A DNA stretch of 22,755 nt. It comes from Funneliformis mosseae. Lineage: Eukaryota > Glomeromycota > Glomeromycetes > Glomerales > Glomeraceae. The translations under genes were made by a program, and so were the position numbers. This document shows, piece by piece, positions 1 through 11,699 of the stretch. Each line of letters opens with the position of its first letter. The first letter of the stretch is position 1. The stretch covers positions 1 to 22,755 of the forward strand of contig CAJVPP010001109.1 of the NCBI GenBank assembly GCA_910592005.1. Direction: 5' to 3'. The notes under the pieces were generated by a model, which saw nothing but the letters and a program-made list of their open reading frames with translations, had not been told where the DNA came from and did not search any database.

Positions 1-259
1 AAAAAAAAAAAAAATAATAAAATTAAAAACCTTAAGCTGGTACAACATATTTCTCATATTAAAATTGTTTATAATACTTTTTACATATTAAAATAGACAT
101 ATAATAGACATGTTTGAAGAGATCTTCTTAAAACTATTGAACCGTTTAACTTTTAAAACTTACAAAAATTTTGCGCAAGCCATTTTTTTTTGCGTGACAT
201 CCTCTCATCATTGTTTAAGGATTTAGTAATTTTAGGATGAGAAGAAATCATGTAAATTA

Positions 260-267
260 TGACGTAA
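260..267. promoter_or_regulatory. CRE/ATF-like site TGACGTAA
   Basis: The octamer TGACGTAA matches the bZIP (ATF/CREB, Yap-like) consensus. It lies 1.45 kb from the start codon at 1721. A CCAAT pentamer follows at 334-338. Function is inferred from the motif alone. Confidence 0.25.
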
Positions 268-495
268 TATTAAAAAGTACCTGCCTTGCCTTTTTGTTAA
301 AGAAGTTGACTAATTTAATTAATTGTTAGTTAGCCAATCCTTACTTCAAGAAGTTAGGACAGCATCTCTCATCTTTATTATATTTTAATAAAGAATGTTT
401 AATATAAGCGAAATGAATTAGGTTTAAAATCAATTTTGAATTTGTATGTGCTGTATGTATTAGTTAGTCGACTGCAGTGTATGGATTTGCGACGG

Positions 496-501
496 CACGT
501 G
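496..501. promoter_or_regulatory. E-box CACGTG
   Basis: A perfect CACGTG palindrome lies in a locally GC-richer patch (490-505). It is the binding core of bHLH factors such as Cbf1 and Pho4. The same core recurs in the divergent promoter at 15661-15666. It is only a candidate regulatory site. Confidence 0.25.
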
Positions 502-1720
502 TGACTCTACATATTTCTCTTACACAAATCATTACAATTATTATATTTATTACGGATGTTACACCGCAGAGAGCTTCTTATTTGAAATTGAATATATGCT
601 GACCATGAAGTTTTTGGGAATAGAAAATTAACTTTTCATGCGTCTCGACGTCTCAACGGCTAATTACATGTACTTTTTCAGGTTATACTAATACAAAAAA
701 AAAAAGTTCTTGCTATTAATGACCTACGTGAATATAGAAAATATAGAAATCCCTTACCTACATCTATTTTAAAGCATCAAAATAAATGACTTGCATCAAT
801 TCAATGCACTGTATTCTACTCTCACCTGCCGAAATCGATTTTAATTTCCAATTTAGTCGACTTTATTGAAATTGTTAAATTGTTTAACAAGATTCCGTTT
901 TCTTTTTTCTTTTTTTTTTAAAAAAAAAAACTTAAATCCGTATAAACAAACAATAATAGTAATAATGTTCTTAGTATGTATGGGGATCAAGACTGTCGTA
1001 CCGTTGATGGGGGGATGTGATACCATTGATTGATGTGATGTCTGGTACATTCATGTATTCAGGGGAGAGTAAATATCGTTCTACAATAAAGATTTCCATT
1101 CATGTGGGAACAAAGGTATTTCCAGAGGACGAAATTGAAAATCAACTCGGGAAAATGAAGTAGATATTGCGTTTTTATTAAAGCACCTCATTTAGTGATG
1201 TTTCAAATTAAATTAAAGAAAAAAAAAATTCGAATCTAGATAAATTTATACAAAGAAATGATTGTCGCTAATTATAGGGAAAATAATGACGACAGTCAAC
1301 AATTAATTAGTGATCGGAGGTATTATAAAATGCCTATAAATATCATTGACATAAGAAGAAGATTCTCATATCAATGATCAACGTATTAATTTTGCGGGTA
1401 ATTTAGCTTCTTTTTTTTTTTTGTTTTTTAAAAAAAAAATTATGAATATTTTTTTTTACTTCCTTCCTCTTTATTTAAATTCAATCCTACTTTATTTTGC
1501 TTAGCGTATTGGTATGGTGCATTCATACGGATTTTCAAATATATTTGATTTTAATTTTAATTCGAATTATCTTCAATTTTTTTTTTTTGGTTTCTCATAT
1601 CCTTAAGTACAGAAGTATAATATTTATATTTATCTAATTTTTAAAAAAAAAAATTAATCGAAAAAGTGAGGGTTTTCATATCTCTCCTATCAATTTTTAA
1701 AGCCGACTTTTCTCTTTACA

Positions 1721-4700
1721 ATGGCGTCTACGAATACGAAAAGTGTGCCTATGGAAACTTCTGATGTTACAACGACGACTTCAACTGTTAATGTTCCAGA
1801 GACGACTAGTGTAGTTTCCGAAAGTGAGCCAATAATTACCGAAACAGTTACAATTACTGATACAATAATGTCTAGTGAGGACTTGGAGAATACAATACCT
1901 ACTTCCACTACGCCCGTTATAACTGAACATATGATGTACACTCCTATTGTGACAACTGAAACCAAAGTATCCACGCCTAATGTAACTGAAATCGTGGAAT
2001 CAAAGTTGGAATCGGTTACTAAAAGTGAGCCAACGAGGAAAACGGATGAAGCTATAAACGATAATGATAATGTTATATCATCGGCTACAACAAATGAATT
2101 TGTAGAAACCAATCTTGTAAAAGATTCTTCGGAAGAACCTGGGGGGAAAGTTGAACAAAACGAATCAAATGAAAATGAAAATGAGAATATGAGATCTATT
2201 TCCAATAGCTCCAATTATACTACTGACGCAAATATTCCCAATGAAGACTTTGGTCGAAAGCCGTCTAGTACGCGACTTAAGAGAAGTAAAACTAAAATTA
2301 AAAATCGTATCTCAACCGGTAAAGTACGTAGAATTTATTCTAATATAGATTTACCAAAAGAGGACCTTGACCGAAAGGGTAGACCAAAGGCTAGATATGT
2401 TACCAATAAAATTGTCACTTCCAAGTATACTACGTGGACTTTCTTACCTAAAAATTTATTTGAACAATTTCGAAGAGCTGCAAATTTATATTTCTTGTTC
2501 ATGGCTATACTTGGTATGATACCAATTATTAGTGTCAACAATCCAATTTTGACATTGCTTCCTCTGTCAACTGTCGTCTTCTTTACTGGACTTAAGGATG
2601 CCATTGAGGATCGAAATAGACATCATATTGACAAACAATTTAATAGCGCGATATGCTATCATCTTCAAAATTTTGTTAACGTTAATTATCCAAGAAAGCA
2701 AAAGGTACCGTTTTGGAAAAGGATGATTCTTAGAATTAAATCCTTATTTAACAGTTCATCCACAAGTCCAACAGATGATGCTCCTCCACAGGGCATAATA
2801 GAAGATCTAAGTTCTGTTAATAATGATGATTCACCTCCATCCGAACCCTCGAATGAAAAACATGGATCTCCTATATTCAGAAAAGTCATGTGGAGGAATG
2901 TTCGTGTCGGAGACTTTTTGTTCCTTAGGAATAATGATGCTGTACCGGCTGACTCCATTATTCTGTCTACATCTGAGCCTGAAGGAACTTGTTTTGTGGA
3001 AACAAAAGATCTTGACGGTGAAACTAACTTGAAACCTCGTCGGTGTGTTCCTGACACAAGTCAAATATGCTCCCCTGAAGATTGTGTCAAAGCCAATTTT
3101 TACGTTGATTCAGAAGCCCCAAATTCAAATTTATATTCTTATAGTGCAACTTTGGTCATGACTGAACCAGATGAGGATCATACTTCGACATCAGCCGAAA
3201 GGCCTTCTTCACCAAGAAGTAGCATCGCTCTTTCAGAACGTAAATGGAAACAGCGAAAGACTATTCCTGTTGACATCAACAATTTATTATTGAGAGCTCA
3301 TGTGATCCGTAATACAGAATGGGTTATTGCTATAACTGTATTCACTGGTGTTGAAACTAAAATTATGCTCAATTCTAGTGAAACACCAAGCAAACGTAGT
3401 AGAATTGAAAAAGAAATGAATCGCGAGGTAAAATATATATATATATATTTTTTTAATTTAATTAGCCAATTGGTTAATCTTCAAGAAAATATTTATGGTT
3501 TCTTTTTTCTAGGTTATTCTTAATTTTTTCGTTCTCATAATTCTTGGTTTGATTTGTGCAATTGGCAGCGCGTTATCGACAGAGGCATTAAAAAATCGTG
3601 CCGGTGATGTTGCTGTCAATAATCTGGATTCAAATCGTGATGGTGTTTTTGTAGCCGCATTCATTACCTTTATGTAGGTTATACTTTGCATAATTAAGTA
3701 AAGTTTTTTTTTTTTTCCTATTAATACATAAGAAGATGTATTATTATTTATTTCGTTACTAAAGTTTTTTTTAATAACCAATTTTACAGGGCAAGTTTGA
3801 TTATATTTCAAAACATCATTCCAATTTCTTTATATATTTCAATTGAGTTTGTTAAGTTATGGCAAGTACGTAAATCTTTAATTTATGTGTAAATCTGATT
3901 TCATAGGTTTAGCTTATTTACTTTATTTCTTTTGAATTAGGCTTATTTCATTTATAATGACTTACAAATGTGGGATGATGATTCTCAGACCGCCGCTGTT
4001 CCAAAATCGGCAAGTGTACATTTCGTTTTTTCCTCCTTGTCCAATATTTTCGTATTTTAATATAATGTTATCTTCGATCTCAAATTTAACAGTGGAATTT
4101 ATCAGATGATCTGGGACAAATTGAATATATATTTTCTGATAAAACCGGTACATTGACCCGTAACATCATGGAGTTTCGTCAATGTTCAATTGATGATAAA
4201 GTTTATGGTAGAAATGGTTGGGGTGGTAAAACAGATGCTGAGAAAGGGAAAGAGTTGATTCAAGGAGAACAAAATGTGGAGAAACAAGATCTGGATCAAA
4301 AAGAAATTTTTAATCAATATTTAAATGAATTAAAAAAAACATTTGAGCCTAAATATTCGAGCACAGATCCGAACTTTTTAACATTTGTTGATCCTGAAAT
4401 CTATAAAGATTTAAGGGGTGAAAATGATGAAACGAGCGATGACGTCGGGGAAGAATCAAATTCCGGTGGGAAATTAGAGCATAAGCGCAAAAGGTCTAAT
4501 TTGTTGAGAGAATTTTTTACCTTGTTAGCAGTATGTCATACTGTTGTAGTGGACGAAATCCCTTCTGTAGCAGATTCTGAAAGTCAAGGATCAGGTAGTA
4601 GTAATAAAAGAAAAACTTCAAATAATGAGGCCACACCTGAAGATACTAGTGATCCAAATTTGGATGAAAATATTGAAGATCAGAATCATTCAAACCTTGA

Positions 4701-7007
4701 CCCTACTAAAAAAAAACTTAAAAGTTCACTTAAACAAATATTACCGTCATTCAAAAAACTTGAATCAGCTCTAAGTCCTCTTCCTAATGGTACTACAAAA
4801 TCCATTCCAATCGATAGAACGGTTGTTAAAAATATTGTTTACAAAGCAGAATCGCCTGACGAGGCGGCCCTTGTAGCAGCAGCAAAAAACGTTGGATTTT
4901 CATTCTTATCACGAACGGCAAACACTCTTACGGTTGATATTCTTGGTAAGGAGCACATTTTTGAAATTTTAAACACATTAGAATTCAATTCAACGCGTAA
5001 GAGGATGAGCGTGATTGTTCGTCGTCCGGATGAATTGGGCGGTGGTATTGTATTATTTTGTAAAGGAGCTGACAATGTCATTATGGAAAGATTGGCTAAA
5101 GGTCAAGAAGAATTTGTTGAGGTTACAAATCAGGATATTGAAGATTTTTCAAATGATGGTATGAATTTATTTTTAGAAATAAAATAGCCCCCGAATGTAA
5201 ATTCATATTTTATATTTAAATTTTAAGGACTTCGAACATTAACATTATCATATCGAGACTTAAATGAAGCGCAATACAACTCATGGTCAAGGAAATATAA
5301 CGAAGCCGCATCCTCATTGACAGATCGTTCCGAAAAAATTGATGCTGTTTCTGAACTTATTGAAAATGAACTTATTCTTTTGGGTGCAACCGCTATCGAA
5401 GATAAACTTCAAGAAGGTGCTCCAGAATGTATTGCATCTCTTCGTGAGGCCGGTATTAAAGTTTGGGTATTGACTGGTGATAAGTTGGAAACAGCAATTA
5501 ATATTGGATTTGCTGCGCAATTATTAACAAAAGAGATGAGACTCTGGATTGTGAGAGGTTCCAATAAAGAAAGTGTCATGAATCAGTTCAATAATGTAGC
5601 TGGTTCACTCATAGGTGATCAAAGCGTTAAAAGATTCACGGAAGATAGAGAGGAAATTCCACCCATAACAGAAGGAGAAGTTCACGCATTTGTGGTCGAT
5701 GGCGCAGCATTAGCACATTTGTTAGATAATGATACGGTTCGACAACAATTAATTCAATTATCAAATGTTTTCCATTCCGTTATATGTTGTCGCGTGAGTC
5801 CTCTTCAAAAAGCTATGGTAGTTGAGTTGATTAGAAGAGGGAAAAGGTCAACAACATTAGCAATTGGCGATGGAGCTAATGATGTCAGCATGATTCAAGC
5901 CGCGAATGTCGGTGTCGGCATATCTGGACAAGAAGGTAATTCCAAAAAGATTTATTTAAATATTTGCGTGAGAATATTTTTTAAAGGTAATTCTGATTTC
6001 ATAAACAGGTGTCCAGGCAGCGATGGCAGCTGATTATTCCATTGCACAATTCCGGTTTCTTAGGACACTTTTGCTAGTTCATGGACATTGGGATTATCTG
6101 AGAATTTCAGAGATGATACTAAACTTCTTTTATAAAAATGTGATTTGGGTATTTCCGGTGTTATGGTATCAAATATACTGTTTGTAAGTATTTTAACAAA
6201 ATTTTGACTTGCTTTGAATATATTGATTTTTGATTTTTGAAATTTTTTTTTTTCTTTAGATTTTCGGCCAATATATTTTATGATTATAGTTTTGTACAGT
6301 TATATAATATGTTATTTACTGTGGCACCGGTTATTATATTAGGAGCAACAGATCAATCAGTTGGGCAACGATATTGTCTACGATATCCAAGTATTTATAC
6401 CCTGGGAATAAAACAAGCAAGATATTCAAAAGTATTATTTGGATTATATTTCCTCGATGGTATATGGCAATCATTGGTGGTATATTTCACATTTAATTAT
6501 ATTTACTCCTTATCAACAAATATCACATCAGCTGACGGAACTCCAGCAGGAACAATAGAATTTAGTACAGCAGTAGCGGTTACAGTAGTTGTAATCGCAA
6601 ATTTATTTATTGGATTTAACACATATTATTGGACATGGTTTATGTGGGTATTTGTATTTGGAGAAATAATTGCCGTATTTGCATTTGTAATTGCATATGG
6701 CATATTTGAAGAAAGTCCAATACTTGGCATAGGACAACAATTGTTTAGCGATGTAGTATTTTGGTTTGGCATGCTATTTGCTATATTTGTGGCCGGATTA
6801 CCGAGATATTTTGTATTGTTCCTTAAGCAATGGTGGTATCCTGATGATTTAGATATCGTTCGACAAATTAGAAAAAAGGAGAAAACCGACAAGAAAAAGA
6901 ATGAAAAACGACCCGAATCTAATGATAAACAACCAGTCATTAATGTTGAATCGATAAATTCAACAGTTAATAATAATAATAATCTTAACATTGATAATAA
7001 AGTTTAA
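1721..7007 (+). CDS. DNF1: P4-type ATPase, DNF1/DNF2-like phospholipid flippase (8 exons, 1569 aa)
   Basis: Family role: ATP-driven flipping of phospholipids from the outer to the inner leaflet of the plasma membrane and endosomes, usually with a Cdc50/Lem3-type partner. Exons: 1721-3427, 3513-3673, 3790-3865, 3941-4009, 4093-5158, 5228-5935, 6009-6183, 6260-7007. All join in frame. Residues 1-200 are acidic, Ser/Thr-rich and disordered. TM1-TM2 lie near 255-300. The actuator motif DGET is at 432-435. TM3 begins near 570. The P4 signature PISL is at 634-637. The phosphorylated Asp is D687 in [15 protein letters not shown] is at 922-929, KGAD at 995-998, TGDK at 1109-1112 and GDGAND at 1240-1245. 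Six helices follow, then a Lys/Asn-rich tail. A low-complexity insert of about 230 residues separates DKTGTLT from the nucleotide-binding core. The N-terminal pattern (NIDLP, then TFLPKNL) and the length, close to yeast Dnf1, favour DNF1/2 over DRS2 or NEO1. The gene looks intact. The ATG has A at -3 and G at +4. Confidence 0.93.
4010..4092 (+). other. GC-AG intron (intron 4 of the flippase gene)
   Basis: This 83-bp intron starts with GCAAGT instead of GT and ends in ACAG. The assignment is forced by the protein: joining TCG (4007-4009) to TGG (4093) gives the conserved P4 sequence [12 protein letters not shown]. Using the nearby GT at 4014 instead shifts the frame to an early stop. The other six introns are GT-AG: 3428-3512, 3674-3789, 3866-3940, 5159-5227, 5936-6008 and 6184-6259. 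Confidence 0.88.
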
Positions 7008-7186
7008 ACATTAATTTTATGTAAGTTCCTTTAGTAGACTTTTTTTTTTTTCCTATAGTTGTATTATATAATATGTCTTTATTAATTTAGTATAAATATA
7101 TATTAGGTTGTATTATTACCACTAGTAATTTTGGAAATTGTTTCTTTTATAAAAAATAATTATTTATAATATAATTAACATATATT

Positions 7187-7192
7187 AATAAA
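7187..7192 (+). terminator. Candidate polyadenylation signal AATAAA
   Basis: AATAAA lies 180 bp after the flippase stop codon and is followed by an A run. AT-rich 3' DNA gives many such hexamers by chance, so this is only a plausible 3'-end signal. Confidence 0.3.
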
Positions 7193-7673
7193 AAAAATGG
7201 AATATTGAATATTCCCTAATTTAATGATGTTTTATTTTTTTTTTTATTATCTTTTTGACTTATGTTTCGATATACAAATTTACTTTTTTTTTCAAATGTA
7301 ATCAATAGTAGTATAATAAATAAATATCGCAAAGATTAAATCAAATATTCGAATTTTCGGATATAGTTTTGGAATCCCCTATTTGAATTTCGAACGGAAA
7401 CCCTAAATTAAAATCATAAGCATTAAAATTAAAAATTTGAAAATTTAAATAAGTTACAAATAGAAATCTCCCTCTTCTCTCTGTGATAAAGAATATTGGT
7501 TAAAAAATCATTTTTCAATTTATAAAAAAAAAACATTTCAAGTTATCCGGTATTAGTATCTGATTAAATTATAATTTTGGTCAGAATTAAGGAAAGTCGA
7601 GGCTAACAACTGAAATCCTTTACCGGCCTTTGAATATATCTATTATAGATCATTATTATGTCTAGTTAAGGAT

Positions 7674-7716
7674 CCCGAATTCGAAACTATTATCCCGAAA
7701 GTCACATTATCCCGAA
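7674..7716. repeat. Three CCCGAA copies
   Basis: ATCCCGAA or TTATCCCGAA occurs three times, with CCCGAA starting at 7674, 7694 and 7711, in a surround with almost no other CG. It may be the end of a dispersed repeat. No function can be assigned. Confidence 0.35.
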
Positions 7717-9756
7717 CTTACAATAATTATATCCAATATATAAATTACATCTTCAAAATCATCATTACTGTGCCCATCGAGTATAAAAACTTTTTTTGTG
7801 ATATTTTCTTTAAAAAAAAACCCTCAAAAAAAAAAAAATTAAAGTTTTTTTTTAAATTTATGTATATAAATGTTTATAAATTAAGAAAATAAATTTGATT
7901 TTTGAGATTTCGTGATAGTGATCAAATCGTAAAGTTATTATTATAGATTTATTCAAGATAAAAATAACTTATATAAATTTTATTATTATAAAAAAAAAAA
8001 AATTACGGATCATATATTGATTTTACTGAAAAATGTTTCCACTTTTCTATTAATATTTTTTTTTATATAATTTTATAATAATCCTAATGAATTATTACAA
8101 TTAAATAATTAATATTACATTAAAATAAAAAGTAATATTTATCTTAAAATATAATATATCAATATTGGTTTTAAAATTAATATAAAATATATAAAAATTT
8201 TATATTTTTATATATTAAATACTATTAATAACAGAAAATTATTAAAGCATTAAATTTGTATAAATATATATAAAGAAAATTATAAAATATACTTTATTAT
8301 TAAATAAAGTATTTTTCAACTTACTTTAAGCTGATTCAGGTAATATAACTTAATTAACTTATATTATTTAAATTAGCTTAGATTAAATTATAAAAATATA
8401 GCAATATAATCTAAATATAAAGATATAATTTAAATATAATACTATAATCTAATTTATATAATCTTCAAACTTAATTTATAACTTAAAGTAAAAATATAAC
8501 AGTATTAAGAAATTGAATAATTTTGGATAATTTTAGATAGGTTATAGAGATATTTTCTTATGTCCAAAACTTTATCTAAATATTTAAAATTAAAAAATGT
8601 ATCCAAAACCCAACACTGAGATATAACCTAGTTTTATTAGTATAACTTAATAAAAATTATAAATCACACTGCAGTATCTAATACTATATCATATTATCAT
8701 ATAATTTATATTTATTTTTTGTTAAATTACAGTATTTGTATTATAGTATTGATCATGTTAGTAATACTTTAATTCTTTCATTGCATTAGCAATATTTTTA
8801 TCTTTTTAACACATTAGTATTATTTTCTTTTAAAACTCTAATAATTATATCTTTTTATAAAATACCATTTCTTTAAATTGAGAATGATTGTAATAGTATT
8901 AATAACTTTGATTTAGCTAAAAATTTAGGAGACAGTTTTGACCTTTTAGTTAATGATACACAAATAATCATTTCAAGTAAAGAAAATCTTTAAGTAAGTT
9001 TAATGAAGATAATAATGAAAAAATTGAAAACTTTGAGTTCTATATTCTGTTACATTAGAAATAACTTTCATAAACTGAAAGAAACTTAACAAATAAGTAA
9101 AAAAGTTATTTTGTTGTATTAGATGTATTTACAATTTCAATTAGATTAGATTAGATTGGATTTGCCGATTTTAGTAGATTAGATAGATTTTCATATAATA
9201 AACTAATTTTAGTAAAATATTATTATAATCTTTTACTAAGAGCAGTGATATATATTAGCTAATATTTTAGTAGTTGAAGTAACAGGAGATCTTAGGTTAC
9301 ATATTACTTATAAATCACATGATAATAATGGTTTAGTATTATTTTATTTATTGTTCAAAATATAGTAAAAAATACTTTTATTACAGTCAAAACTATGCAA
9401 TATTTGTTTGTCTGTCACAAAATTAACCAATCAAAATTTAAAATCAAATATAACATAAACATATGCCTTTTACTCAATTTTTATTTATGTGATGCTATGT
9501 AAATTTATTTATTGAACTTTATTCTATTATATATTTAAACGATATAAATTAACGCTTCAAATGCACAAAAGTTTCTATTTTCTAGTATTATATAATATTT
9601 ATACTGTATACAATTATAAATAAATTAATATTAACAATTTTAATTTGATATGTATTCTCTCAAACGCATTTCTTCAAAAAAATAATGGGAAAAGAAAGAA
9701 ATCATCAAGAGTTGTGAAGTTTTGACTTTTATCTTTTCTTTTTAGATCGACTATAG

Positions 9757-11375
9757 CTAATAGAATGTATTATTTGTTTGTGATTTATTAAAAAAGTAAG
9801 TATTAAAAAATATTTATTACATTCAGAATAACAAAAATGTAAATATATTATTTGATTAAGAGATAAATAATAAAAATTGTAATCAAGAATTTTCAAAAGA
9901 TCATAATATTTGAAGAGATGTATTAAGTTGATAAAGTATCTATCTTTGACTTTGGTAATAGAAGATAAGAAGCCATTATTTAATTAAAGGAATTCTATAA
10001 CTTCTTTTGCACAGTATGGACTATAACAGCTTGTATTAATATATCATTTAATACTAAGAAAGTATTAGCATAGATTACAATAATTTTTAATCTATAATCA
10101 TAATACAAAAAAAATCAGTTTAATCATTTTCTTTTTTATTTTGTTATTTCTTTTTTTGTTTTTTATCATTTTTATTCTTCTGCTTTTTCTTTTTTATATT
10201 CTCAAATTGTAGATTTCAAATAGATTGATAAATTCTTTGACATATTAAGCATTGATGCTTTTTCTAAAAATCAAATTACAATACTAAATATCATAAAGAG
10301 CTTCTCTACTATATCAAAATTTTAAAGAGCTAATTCTAAATATATCACTTTACCTTATATATAAGGTTGCTAAATGAAACCTAAAGGTTTTGCAAGTTGT
10401 CTAAATGAAAAAGGTAAAATTCAGTGAAATTATATTAAAATTTTATTAAAAAATCTGCAAAATTTTGAAAAAAAATAAAACTATATCAAGTTTATAAAAA
10501 TGTGAAATTATATAAAATCTTAATAAAAAATTAGCAAAACTATAATTTAAATATTATGTCAAATTTAAAATAAGTTTAGATCAGCAACTTTACTTGTGTA
10601 TTTAAATGTATTTTAAAGTGATTAATTAGTAGTATAATATCTACTAATTTGTTGAATAATGTTATTATACCTCTTTCAATTAGATTATATTTGAATTGTC
10701 TTAAAGTATATGTCCTTATAGTCAGATAATCTAAGTTAAATTTTGAAAAAGATGATAATATACTTTAATATTTTTTAGATGTCTTAGATTTTCATTTAGT
10801 TCTTTATTTACTTATATTATCATATTGAATATTTAAAGAGAGATTTTTGAAGTCTTATATATGTGTGAAGAAGAATATATCAAAAACTATTAATGTCTTA
10901 CAAAAATAACAAGTTAACCCTATTTGTAATTCATCATTTGAATCATTTAATTTGATTGTAAGATAAACTGATAGAACTAATTTTATTTATATTCTGAAAG
11001 AAAATCATGATTAGCTATACAAATAGGTTCATAAATTGATTATAATATTTGAAAGATCTGATCTATAGCAGGTATTTTAAGATCTATTTTTACTTTGTTA
11101 TCTTGGGAAATAATAACTGATATATCAGCAAATATAAATACAAATTGCTTTACACATTTAATAGATGTAAGATAATAATAACTATCAGAATAATTGCATA
11201 TTTTTATTTGTAAAACTCTAACTACTGTAATCCATGCTAGATAATGATAAGCTCTTATAGTAAATTAATTAGATTGGTATAATAACAGATAATTATTTAA
11301 TGTTATTCACATTATATAGATATTATATTTCTTTTTAAGATTTTTACACAAATTTTCGATGACCCAAACTTTCAC
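9757..11375 (-). pseudogene. Decayed mobile-element protein (DDE-like core plus C-terminal C2H2 finger)
   Basis: Reading the minus strand in pieces gives protein-like segments in a consistent order despite stops and frameshifts. They are: a K-K-K-Y-N-rich start (11325-11375); a long frame ending ISQDNKVKIDLKIPAIDQ, which runs through one stop into IYEPICIANHDF (10985-11250); LVLSVYLTIKLNDSNDELQ (about 10905-10980); NENLRHLKNI (10740-10800); KYNLIERGIITLFNKL (10640-10695); NFDIVEKLF (10280-10330); LNNGFLSSITKVKD (9930-9985); and a C2H2 finger of form C-x3-C-x12-H-x4-H with codons at 9831, 9819, 9780 and 9765. N-x-x-E-R resembles the last catalytic-Glu motif of DDE transposases (NPxE). I recall this motif order from an abundant, uncharacterised repeat family in Rhizophagus genomes. 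That is memory, not a search. It is clearly not functional. Confidence 0.7.
10364..10590. mobile_element. TA-flanked short inverted-repeat element nested in the dead gene
   Basis: The left end AGGTTGCTAAATGAAACCT and the reverse complement of the right end, AAGTTGCTGATCTAAACTT, are related, and both are bordered by TA. It contains two related segments starting GTGAAATTATAT at 10424 and 10502, about 78 bp apart. It interrupts the decayed mobile-element gene: protein-like sequence ends near HLNTQ on one side and resumes near LELAL on the other. The size (227 bp), lack of coding and TA flanks suggest a Tc1/mariner-type MITE. The perfect palindrome CCTTATATATAAGG at 10353-10366 overlaps its left end. 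Confidence 0.5.
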
Positions 11376-11478
11376 TATTTTTGAATATTATTATATAATT
11401 CTAGATATTTAAAAAGAAGAGATTGATGATCAAGTCTATTATATTGTATAATCTTCTGATTTTTAGCAAGTATTTTCT

Positions 11479-11626
<148 letters not shown>

Positions 11627-11699
11627 TTTTGAACATATTTTGTATTTCTTTTTAACTTAAAAATCCTATCCTGATTTGGCTTAATTTGAGCTCAAAGAT

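Larger units (their letters stand above)
1..1720. other. Non-coding upstream region of the flippase gene
   Basis: No convincing gene is seen on either strand in this 1.7 kb. It is AT-rich with many A and T homopolymer runs, but it keeps more CG dinucleotides and complex sequence than the deserts further right, so it probably holds the promoter and 5' UTR of the gene at 1721. An imperfect hairpin lies near 338-358. A degenerate 24-bp direct repeat containing ATTGAT/GTTGAT lies near 999-1047. A pyrimidine-rich stretch just before the start codon (1675-1719) is usual for a fungal 5' leader. A 65-codon minus-strand frame at 853-1050 is rejected because it is mostly lysine and phenylalanine from homopolymers. 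Confidence 0.6.
7008..9756. other. AT-rich intergenic region with no gene seen
   Basis: After the flippase 3' UTR the sequence becomes very AT-rich and CG becomes rare. I see no intact gene. Local structure includes three CCCGAA copies (7674-7716), an inverted pair CCGGTA/TACCGG (near 7546 and 7621), an inverted pair TAGGTTATA/TATAACCTA (8538-8546 and 8622-8630), and a short run of ATTAG units near 9140-9160. Short protein-like plus-strand frames near 8905-8992 and 9265-9373 may be transposon debris, but I cannot name them. Confidence 0.6.

Noticed and set aside
853..1050. 65-codon minus-strand frame
   Set aside because: Mostly Lys/Phe from homopolymer runs, no domain, and no splice or promoter support.
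1690..3064. Several frames antisense to or overlapping flippase exon 1 (1690-2214, 2335-2604, 2686-3057, 2823-3032, 2831-3064)
   Set aside because: Shadows of a clearly coding exon. Their composition mirrors the sense codons and none shows a domain.
4153..5187. Open frame starting at 4153 as a separate gene
   Set aside because: It begins at TTG inside DKTGTLT and its last ten codons are intron 5. It is exon 5 of the flippase.
9640..11380. Possible viral or integrated-plasmid origin of the decayed minus-strand protein
   Set aside because: The C2H2 finger and N-x-x-E-R motif fit a transposon protein. No polymerase, capsid or helicase motif is visible.
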